Shown piece by piece: positions 15,405-22,453 of a stretch of DNA of 26,106 nucleotides. The stretch is from positions 1 to 26,106 of the forward strand of contig JAUWSR010000008.1 in assembly GCA_030609975.1 (NCBI GenBank), in the 5' to 3' direction. Numbering within the stretch: the first letter of the stretch is position 1; each line of letters starts with the position of its first letter. This DNA comes from Acidobacteriota bacterium. Its GTDB lineage: Bacteria > Acidobacteriota > Aminicenantia > Aminicenantales > Aminicenantaceae. Both the position numbers and the translations under genes were made by a program. The notes under the pieces are model-generated. The model worked only from the letters and a program-made list of their open reading frames with translations, was not told the origin of the DNA and made no database searches.

Positions 15405-16820
15405 ATGAGAAAGACTTATATGATTCTTGTTTTTAGTTTGGTGCTGAGCACATTTGCCTCAGCTCAATACCAAAATGAATTCGGCCAGGATATCGTCAAA
15501 GTGATGAGTGTGATCGATACACGTGTCGACGGCACGAGTCAGGTTCGTCATTATGTGATGGACCCGGTCACAGATATGCCGGTCCCCTTAAGGGATGCCG
15601 GGGCTGTGATCACGGGTGTAGATCAAGTCACGCTCCAGCAGCTCGTCCTCACCCGCTCTTGGCACTGGAAGTGGCCGGTCATCGTGGTATTCAATCAAAC
15701 AAAGCTTGCCAAGACTTTCCGCGGCAAATACAAGATTGTCCCAAAAAAATATATCACTCTGCGCCGGGGCAACAACAACACCCCAAAGATGAAGAACGGC
15801 ACTAAGGTCAAGAAAGACAAAACCCAAGATCAATTCAGTTCGTGGTGGAATTTTCGACGCCAGTTCGAAAACGACAATGACAACACCATCGTCATGACCG
15901 ATGGGGATTGGTTCTTTAAAAATCCGGACGGCACCTGGGAAGATCCGGATCCATCCAATCCAAGCGTTTCGCGTACAGTTTCACGCACGATGATCATCGC
16001 GAGCGCCACATTCCAGCTCAGTGGTAACCGCTGGATCGGTACTTACAACATCGTGGAAGCGGACATCTTCTGGCACACACGCCTGTTCACTTTAGCCAAG
16101 CTTGTTTACCAGCGGCTTGCAGCCGTGGCCTTTGAATTCGCCTACGGCTACCAGGGCACAGTTTGGTCTACCGATATGCTGTCCAATAACCCTCACTTCA
16201 TCACAAACAACGATTTCACCAACAAGAACAGCGACTACTGGCAGAATATCAACTATCCCCGAGATGATTTTTTCTATAGAGATTCGCTCGGGATCGGCAT
16301 GTCTCCGGTGTTTCTGTCAACGCCTATGATGCTTCCTTTTGAGATGGAGGTCCTCGACATCGGAGGGTACCAAGTACCGACAGTGGATGAACTGGGCAAT
16401 GTGGATATGGGCTATACGCCTATTCTTTTCCTCACCAACCTGATCGCATTGGACGGCAAAAAAAAGATGAATGTCAAGATCTTCCGCATAGACGAGACGG
16501 TCAATCCTCCCAAGGACCGTAAGATCGTATATCTTAACGGCAACACCATGCGCTATCCCGAGCCTCCGCCGTCAGGATGGACGCAAAAGATCTATACCTC
16601 CGTCTTCCTGAACAATGTTCGTCTGGGACGGGAAAGCGATCTGGCAAAGCTTGAAAACGCTGTCTGGAAGTACGGTGCTCCCAAAACCATCAACGGAGTT
16701 GACTTCGCCAAAGTCATCAAGATCAAGGTTAAATTGACAGGACTCCTGGGAGAAAAGGGTAAGAAAAAGACGATCGCCCGGATCTTTTATCTGGTGGATA
16801 CGCCTCAGCCCTGGGAATAA
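15405..16820 (+). CDS. Secreted protein of unknown function, 471 residues
   Basis: I do not recognise this family. A clear Sec signal peptide (MRKTYMILVFSLVLSTFASA, then QYQNEFG) follows a strong AAGGAGGAG ribosome site, so the start is secure. The mature protein is rich in aromatic residues and beta-strand-like segments (SWHWKWPVIVVFNQT, WFFKNPDGTWEDPD, RWIGTYNIVEADIFWHT), carries a Lys/Asn-rich stretch at about 125-145, and ends in a basic beta-like C-terminus (VIKIKVKLTGLLGEKGKKKTIARIFYLVD). There are no enzyme signatures, lipobox, or membrane segments beyond the signal. It stands alone: an own promoter and palindrome lie upstream, and the neighbouring genes run in the opposite direction. 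An envelope or extracellular structural or binding role is only a guess. Confidence 0.8.
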   Translation: MRKTYMILVFSLVLSTFASAQYQNEFGQDIVKVMSVIDTRVDGTSQVRHYVMDPVTDMPVPLRDAGAVITGVDQVTLQQLVLTRSWHWKWPVIVVFNQTKLAKTFRGKYKIVPKKYITLRRGNNNTPKMKNGTKVKKDKTQDQFSSWWNFRRQFENDNDNTIVMTDGDWFFKNPDGTWEDPDPSNPSVSRTVSRTMIIASATFQLSGNRWIGTYNIVEADIFWHTRLFTLAKLVYQRLAAVAFEFAYGYQGTVWSTDMLSNNPHFITNNDFTNKNSDYWQNINYPRDDFFYRDSLGIGMSPVFLSTPMMLPFEMEVLDIGGYQVPTVDELGNVDMGYTPILFLTNLIALDGKKKMNVKIFRIDETVNPPKDRKIVYLNGNTMRYPEPPPSGWTQKIYTSVFLNNVRLGRESDLAKLENAVWKYGAPKTINGVDFAKVIKIKVKLTGLLGEKGKKKTIARIFYLVDTPQPWE

Positions 16821-16825
16821 TAGTT

Positions 16826-17036
16826 TCAGTCCAGCGGCCAGAACTGATTGTCAAACCAGATTTTTTCCTTGAGTTCGTCATCGACTTCGGCCAGCATCTG
16901 CATGTGGGTCTTTTCCCATTTGGTCAGCCACTGGAAGACCTCTTTTTCGTCATCTGACTGAGCCGTATCCGCCTGCTGAGAGTAGAATTTATATGATGGC
17001 TCCCTTCACAATATCCAACACTCTATTTTCTTCCAT
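16826..17036 (-). pseudogene. Frameshifted remnant of a small ferritin-like (rubrerythrin-type) protein
   Basis: After AAGGAGAG, ATG 17036 starts MEENRVLDIVKGAII and stops at TAA 16989-16991. In another frame the sequence resumes at once with KFYSQQADTAQ, then DDEKEVFQWLTKWEKTHMQML and an acidic end finishing WFDNQFWPLD, stop at 16826-16828. Together these resemble the short ferritin-like proteins whose first helix reads like VLDILKGAILLERRGKAFY and which carry an ExxH-type pair in the second helix. The piece between GAII and KFY (about seven residues in relatives) is missing and the frame is shifted, so a small deletion broke the gene. It lies 35 bases after the S9 peptidase gene on the same strand, apparently the last member of that operon. 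Confidence 0.7.
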
Positions 17037-17071
17037 CTGTCTCTCCTTCCTTATTGGGACACCTAGAAATG

Positions 17072-19279
17072 TCACCGCACGAATCGATCAAAAAATTCGA
17101 TGATACGATTCAGACGGTCCATGCGGCGCTTGGGATTTCCTGAACGAGACAACTCATGCCCCTCCTGAGGATAACGCACATATTCCACCGGCCTCTTGAG
17201 GATCTTGAGACTCCGGTAAAGTATCTCCGATTGGATCACGCCGGCCCGCAGGTCACGATCGGCATGGATGATGAGCAAGGGTGTCTGGATGTTCTCGACG
17301 AAGGTCAAGGGAGAATTGGCATCCAGGAACTTGCGTGCCTCTTCCTCCCAGGGATACCCCCCATAATGTGTGGGAACCAGACGGTAGGCATTCGATTCTC
17401 CGAAAAAGACCGAGATCTCATAAACCCCTCGCTGAGCCACCGCCGCCTTAAAACGATGATCCTGTGTAACCAGCCAGGCCGTCATATATCCAGCATAGCT
17501 CCCACCGGTCACGACCAAGCGCTCCGGATCCACCCAATCCAGGTTCTCCATCTCCGAGGTCACAGCCAGGATATCATCACCCGGTCCCACGCCCCAGTCA
17601 CGGTAATTGGCTTTTTTAAAGTCATAGCCGTAGCCACCACTTCCACGGGGATTGCAGTAAACCACACCATAGCCCCGACTGGCCAGAAGCTGGAATTCAT
17701 GCCACATGCTGAATTCCCCCGGCCCCCACATGGCACTGGGACCGCCGTGGATCTCCACAGACAGAGGATATGTCTTCCCCGGTTTCCGCCCCACAGGCGG
17801 CATCACCCAATACTGGATGCGCCGGCCATCGGACCGTTCCAGCCACTTTTCCTCGGGGAATACCAGCTCCTTTTCTTTGATCCATTCGGAGTTGAAGGAG
17901 GTGATCTGCCGTGAATTTTTTCCGTCGATATCACAGGTATACATTTCAAAGGGATTCTTAACCTCGGTCAAAGCATAAACCAGCTTTTCTGAGGACACAT
18001 CAAACTCCCGCACGCCTTTGTCGCCACCGACAACAATCTGTACGTCTCCCCCAGAGGCAGGAACGCGGAACAGCGGAAAGTCTCCTTGATCGGGCGCGAC
18101 AAAATACACATCGTCTCCATCGGTTGACCAGCAATAAGCGGAAACACTGCGGTCAAAAGCGAAGGTCAAGGGCCGTGGTTTTTTCCCAGCCAGATCCATG
18201 GTGACCAACTGCCTCAAGGCATAGACCGGATCTTTCTGATCGGCCGCCATAAAAAGCAGCTTTCGGCCGTCAGGGGAGAATAGGGGGTAGTTCAGCATAT
18301 ATCCCTGCCAATCCAACAACAGCTGTGCCTGGGAGCCGTCGGCTCTCAGGATCCAAAGATCGCCGTCCATGACACGGTCAGGATGGATTGTATATTTTAA
18401 GGAGGAACATACGATACGCCGGCCATCAGGCGACCAATCTGCGCCATAGAAACTTTGCGTTCCCCCGGTCAACTGTGTGGCCTGCGCATCAGCCTCAGCC
18501 GAGCAAATAAACAGATGTAAAAATCCCATTCCCGCTTGGAGCTGCAGCTCGTCTTGGAAGTTGGTGCGGGTAATCACATTGGGATCCCCCTGACTGGCAT
18601 TCTTAGCCAGCCAGGCCCGGATCTCCTCCGGTGTACCATCCGGATCGGCCTTTACCGGATTCTCCTCCGCTTCTCCCTCTGTATCCGCCTTCTGTTCCTC
18701 ACTCTTTTTCTTATCCTGCTCCATCTTTTTCCAGTTGGGAGCATCCCGCCATGTCCGTCCCGGTCGCTCGTACTTCCAGGTCGGTTCCCCTTCCACAGCC
18801 CAATCCGGGATGAATGCGGAAAAAAGCAGCTTCTCTCCGCCAGGAGACCACTGTGGTGCAAAAGCACCGAATTCAGACTCGGTTACACGGTAAGCTTCCC
18901 CTCCCTGAAGGGGCAGGATCCAGACCTGAGGCTTATCTTGGTGGGTCCGGACAAAAGCGATCCGTGAGGAATCCGGCGCCCACACCGGAGAACTGTCGCT
19001 GCGCTCCCCAAAGGTGAGTTGAATCGGGGGTGTCATCTTTTCCAGATCAAGCATCCAGAGGTGATGGTCATAACGGTATTCCCCCTCTTCATTCTTATCC
19101 ATGGAGGTGACCACAAAAACCACCCGCCGCCCATCCGGAGAAATATCGATCTGCCCCAATGTCTTGATCTTTAAAAGATCCGAAGCAACGATCGGTTTTT
19201 TCGCTTCCTCAGCAGCGGCCACAGAAACCAAGAGCACACTTAAACAAAGAGCCCAAATACGCCGGAACTTGATACACAT
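17072..19279 (-). CDS. Secreted S9-family prolyl oligopeptidase-type serine peptidase
   Basis: A 735-residue serine peptidase of the DPP/acylaminoacyl-peptidase type, with a signal peptide (about residues 1-23, ending SVAAA). Residues of about 35-460 form a beta-propeller, with repeated ISPDGRR, WAPDSSR, WSPGGEK, WSPDGRR and FSPDGRK blades (TolB/WD40-like). A highly charged Lys/Glu insertion lies at about 184-222. The alpha/beta-hydrolase domain begins near 480 and has the HGGP oxyanion segment (511-514), the nucleophile S594 in GGSYAGY, D676 in HADRDLR and H708 in EGHE, so the catalytic triad is complete. It probably trims short peptides in the periplasm. The start follows GAGGGAG, 11 bases after the stop of the upstream metalloprotease frame, so the two are co-transcribed. 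It ends with TGA. Confidence 0.93.
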   Translation of the reverse strand: MCIKFRRIWALCLSVLLVSVAAAEEAKKPIVASDLLKIKTLGQIDISPDGRRVVFVVTSMDKNEEGEYRYDHHLWMLDLEKMTPPIQLTFGERSDSSPVWAPDSSRIAFVRTHQDKPQVWILPLQGGEAYRVTESEFGAFAPQWSPGGEKLLFSAFIPDWAVEGEPTWKYERPGRTWRDAPNWKKMEQDKKKSEEQKADTEGEAEENPVKADPDGTPEEIRAWLAKNASQGDPNVITRTNFQDELQLQAGMGFLHLFICSAEADAQATQLTGGTQSFYGADWSPDGRRIVCSSLKYTIHPDRVMDGDLWILRADGSQAQLLLDWQGYMLNYPLFSPDGRKLLFMAADQKDPVYALRQLVTMDLAGKKPRPLTFAFDRSVSAYCWSTDGDDVYFVAPDQGDFPLFRVPASGGDVQIVVGGDKGVREFDVSSEKLVYALTEVKNPFEMYTCDIDGKNSRQITSFNSEWIKEKELVFPEEKWLERSDGRRIQYWVMPPVGRKPGKTYPLSVEIHGGPSAMWGPGEFSMWHEFQLLASRGYGVVYCNPRGSGGYGYDFKKANYRDWGVGPGDDILAVTSEMENLDWVDPERLVVTGGSYAGYMTAWLVTQDHRFKAAVAQRGVYEISVFFGESNAYRLVPTHYGGYPWEEEARKFLDANSPLTFVENIQTPLLIIHADRDLRAGVIQSEILYRSLKILKRPVEYVRYPQEGHELSRSGNPKRRMDRLNRIIEFFDRFVR

Positions 19280-19290
19280 ATTTGACTCCC

Positions 19291-20400
19291 TCAGTTCCCT
19301 ATCGGAGCACCCGGGGGGGGAGATAAAGACTGGGGCAGCTGGAACTCAGAAGGATCATCCTGAAACAGCTCGATCTGAGCGATGGCAAATACAAAATGAG
19401 CTTTGAGGTTGGCATCTCTGGTTTTCGGCATCTGCCCCTGCAGCCAGCTCTTGAGACCTTCGAGCTTCAACAGAGTCACAGCTTTGACCTGCGGCGCAGC
19501 CTGAGTCGAACCTCCCAAGCCCATCAGGTTGTACAGGGTCACATAGTTTACGACGCGCTGGATCTCACCCTCCAAACCCGGCCGGACCGGCGCTTTGAAT
19601 GTGAATGTAAGCAGTTCATCTACGATCTCTTGGAAGTCGGGCAGCTCGGGATTGCGGGCATGGTATTGAATGAGCCGGGCGGCTCTTTCCGGATGGAGCA
19701 GGTTGCTGACGGTCATGGCGGCTGCGGTCTCGGCAGCACCCAGAGGATCAAAGGCGATCCCGGTGTACCCGGGAAAAAGCTCCCGCGTCTGACGCAGGCC
19801 GGGCGCTCGCGGCGGCAAGATCTTGAGGACATTCTCAGGGACAGCCAGGGCTTCGGGAGATATCGTTTTCAGCAGCTCTGATAACGCCCGCCTTTGCTCC
19901 GCGGCCGGCACAAATTTTGGGTCCGATTGAACTCCACCCCTGATGGTGTGATTGTAGTACAGGCCCCCGATAACGCTGGCAGCCGCTTCGATCTGATAAC
20001 GGTGGAACAGATAAACCGGGACCAGGATCTCTTCTAATGTGGCCATCGCCTCTCCGTAACGCACCTTTTTCTTTGAGAAATTCTTGAGAGCGATGTCACG
20101 GACTTTCATCTTATGCACCAGTTCATCCACGGGATGTGTCCCATTATCCCAGTCGTTGGATAAAGGATGAACCCCCCCGGCCGGAGCAGCGTCCTGGTTG
20201 GTAAGATTTATCAGTCCCCGATTGAAAGCATTGTCGAGGATCGTTTTGAGCGCTGCGGCCTCGTCCACGGAATCGGGAAAATGCTGGTAGCCGTAAGCAA
20301 TATCCACCTTGTCCCACTCGCCCATACCAACAGCGTAGGCGTCGGACAGATCGATCTCACCGCTTGCTGTGATCTTAATACGGGGATGGGGATAGTCCAT
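19291..20400 (-). pseudogene. DUF5117/DUF4953-type zinc metalloprotease, C-terminal part after two in-frame stops
   Basis: This is the same-frame continuation of the metalloprotease interrupted at 20443-20448. The open frame actually resumes at 20442 with WHNYASSVNDRASVMDYPHP, the segment that in relatives directly follows HEVGHTLG and includes the third zinc-ligand His; the first Met is at 20400. It covers the rest of the DUF4953-like catalytic domain and the long helical C-terminus, ending in a Pro-rich tail and TGA at 19291-19293. No ribosome site supports starting at 20400. The sequence is otherwise family-like to its end, so the break is recent or is not real. Eleven bases separate its stop from the S9 gene start. 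Confidence 0.85.
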
Positions 20401-20442
20401 GACCGAAGCCCGATCGTTGACGCTGGAAGCATAGTTGTGCCA

Positions 20443-20448
20443 CTATCA
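20443..20448 (-). other. Two adjacent in-frame stops (TGA TAG) inside the zinc-binding motif
   Basis: The minus-strand codons read CAC ACC CTG TGA TAG TGG CAC AAC, giving HEIGHTL-stop-stop-WHN. In the metzincin-type pattern HExxHxxGxxH the first stop replaces the conserved Gly (GGA to TGA needs one base), the second replaces the next residue, and the third ligand His follows two codons later. Confidence 0.9.
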
Positions 20449-21714
20449 CAGGGTGTGTCCTATCTCATGAGCGGAAAGCTTACGGATGCGGGCCAGTGCC
20501 AGTTCTACGGCTGCTTTGGTATCATCAGGATCTCCGGTGTATTCCGTCGCCAATCCGGAAGCGATCAGGTAGTCCTGCCGGAGCCGCTGAGAACCCAAGG
20601 CAACATGGCCTTTGATGATCTCGCCGGTACGCGGATCTGAGACTCCGCCTCCATAGGACCATCCCCGGGTGGAGCGATGGATCCAATTGACCATGTTGTA
20701 GCGGACATCAAGGGGATCGGCGCCTTCGGGCAGAATCTTGACCTGAAAGGCATTCCGATAGCCGATGGCCTCAAAGGCCTGGTTCCACCAACTGGCCCCT
20801 TCCAAAAGGGCGGTGCGGATGGGTTCAGGAGCTGCATTGTCGATGTAGTAGACAATAGGCTCCACCGGATCGCTGATTTCAGCACTGGGGTCTTTTTTAA
20901 ACAAACGGTGACGTCCAATAAATCTTTTTTGCAGAGGCTGATCGACAGGGACAGCAAAATCCATATAACCGGCCCGGCCGGAATAATTGCTGCGCGGTTC
21001 CCAGAGGCGGGGTTTATATTTGGCATCCGGAAGCTCGATAAAAGCATGGTGCTGTCTGAGAGAGACCGCACCGGGATCCGGCGAAACGCCCCGCACCAAA
21101 TTTCCGGGGTCCGCGGCCGCAAAGGTCAAGAGAGCTTCGAATTCACTGTTTTTGGGGAAGTTTTTGGTGTTCTGCAGATACACCGCAGAGCGAGATGTGT
21201 CCAAGCGGTAGTTCCCCTGACGGGCACGACGCATCCGGTCGAGCACTCCATGGGCATCCTGCATCAAGAAGGGCGTCATGTCCACCAGCACCTCTCCCTG
21301 CCCTTCGGCAGCGACGGAAAAACCCCATATGACGGACTTCGCAAAAGCATCTTCGACCGCTTTGCGTTCAAAAGGATCTTCGCTGTTGGCGCGGAAAGAA
21401 TAGTTCGGCTGAACCATCAGGACTTTGGGGCCGATGCGTTGGAACTCAACGATACGTGTTCGTCCCAGTTGGCTGCGGTCCAGACCTATATCGTTGGAAC
21501 CCAACCCGGCGGCCAGGGAACTCACGTATAAAAACTCCTGATCGAGCTTATCGATACGCAGCCAGATCTTCCCGGTCTTTGCTTCCCAATAAAAGTTAAA
21601 AAAGCCGGAATATTCATGCATCCCGGCGGTTTTTTTCGAGATGGACGGCGTCTGAGCATGCACCACCGAAAATGCCAAAACAAATCCCAATGCAAGAACC
21701 AAGATTTTTTTCAT
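20446..21714 (-). pseudogene. DUF5118/DUF5117-type zinc metalloprotease, N-terminal part
   Basis: These 422 residues are the first half of a secreted metalloprotease of the family that combines DUF5118, DUF5117 and DUF4953 modules. AGGAGG precedes ATG 21714 and a signal peptide follows (MKKILVLALGFVLAFSVVHA). Family marks are GFFNFYWEAKTGKIWLRI, FLYVSSLAAGLGSNDIGLDR, VEPIVYYIDNAAPEPIR, WWNQAFEAIGYRNAF, MVNWIHRSTRGWSYGG and VSDPRTGEIIKGHVALGS, ending with SAHEIGHTL: the first two zinc His and the catalytic Glu (HEIGH). The frame then meets TGA TAG. A truncated product would lack the third ligand and be inactive. The intact gene would span 19291-21714, about 807 codons, normal for the family. 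It heads the operon with the S9 peptidase. Confidence 0.9.
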
Positions 21715-22062
21715 AAACAGCCTCCTAATCCAAAGAATTTTCCAAGGTGTCTAAGTTTATCAACCTTTAGTGAGATTTGTCCATTCTCTTTCCTAGTCTG
21801 GGAAGAAATTCTGTTTCGGGATTAAAGACAACCTGGATTATTCACGAGTCGAGGTTGCTGTAGCGGCAAGACAGTGGCCTGTGAAGCTGTACTAAGGTAC
21901 CGCGAACAGGCTACAACGAAGCCGATGCAGTGAGATCGGCTCGCCTGCGTGTGCGATAGCGATCTTTTGTGAAAAATCTAGTATGGAGTGTGTAAGACCA
22001 AAAGACTCAAGAAGAAAACGAAAGTCACGGTTTAGGATAAAAAAATATTTGGCAGCTCCGGA
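21715..22062. other. 348-base intergenic region upstream of the metalloprotease operon
   Basis: No gene is visible. The left end (21715-21830) should contain the promoter for the metalloprotease-S9 operon on the minus strand; I see no convincing -35/-10 pair. The middle is the inverted-repeat element, and 21982-22062 is A-rich sequence after the ABM-like gene without a clear terminator. Confidence 0.55.
21833..21981. mobile_element. 149-bp structured element with imperfect terminal inverted repeats
   Basis: CTGGATTATTCAC (21833-21845) and GTGAAAAATCTAG (21969-21981) are inverted copies matching at 11 of 13 positions. Between them lie GCCTGT (21877-21882) pairing with ACAGGC (21906-21911), the latter stem enclosing GTAC-TAAG-GTAC, and GCCGAT (21921-21926) pairing with ATCGGC (21935-21940). 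The outer end, CCTGGATTATTCACG, recalls IS1380-family ends, from memory and unverified. No coding frame is present, so this looks like a non-autonomous element. Confidence 0.5.
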
Positions 22063-22368
22063 TTAGAGCACTTCGCCATCCTTAAACTCGACTTCGTAGC
22101 CCTCCTTGATCGGGTCCGCGGCAAGCAATACGAAGATTTTCAGTAATTGGTCGCTGTAATATTTGCTCTCCCCTGTAGCGTTTTCGTCTGCTTCAGAGTC
22201 CCAGTAGGTCAAAGAGATCCCTTTCAGGTTTTTACGGTCAACTAAGAGATGAGCTCCACGATACCCCTTCTGCTGCTTAGCAGCCGGAACAATACTGTTA
22301 CTATAGATCTCAATAAATTTCTCGATCATATCTTCTCGGACATAGGCGGTGGTGGCACGTACAAACAT
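22063..22368 (-). CDS. Small ABM-like (dimeric alpha/beta barrel) protein
   Basis: A 101-residue cytoplasmic protein resembling the antibiotic-biosynthesis monooxygenase (ABM) fold: an initial strand MFVRATTAYV, the helix EDMIEKFIEIYSNSIVPAAKQQKG, strands GAHLLVDRKNLKGISLTYWDSEADENA, a second helix around ESKYYSDQLLKIF, and a final strand YEVEFKDGEVL. Despite the name many members are not monooxygenases; roles include haem handling and stress functions. No specific catalytic residues can be named here. The gene has its own promoter with TTGACT and TATATT at a 17-base spacing, about 40-65 bases upstream, and only a weak GGGG-type ribosome site. It is 85 bases downstream of the kinase gene on the same strand and separately transcribed or re-initiated. 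Confidence 0.75.
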   Translation of the reverse strand: MFVRATTAYVREDMIEKFIEIYSNSIVPAAKQQKGYRGAHLLVDRKNLKGISLTYWDSEADENATGESKYYSDQLLKIFVLLAADPIKEGYEVEFKDGEVL

Positions 22369-22405
22369 GAATTTTTACCCCCTGATTTCAATCATACACT
22401 TAAAA

Positions 22406-22434
22406 AATATAATGCCCTCTATCAATGAAGTCAA
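22406..22434 (-). promoter_or_regulatory. Predicted sigma-70-type promoter for the ABM-like gene
   Basis: On the minus strand TTGACT (22429-22434) and TATATT (22406-22411) have exactly 17 bases between them, and transcription would start about 30 bases before ATG 22368. It overlaps the end of the kinase-ABM spacer. Confidence 0.55.
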
Positions 22435-22453
22435 GTGATTTTCACGGAAGATA

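Noticed and set aside
20677..21531. 284-codon open frame antisense to the metalloprotease
   Set aside because: Shadow of the conserved metalloprotease frame; no recognisable domain or start signal.
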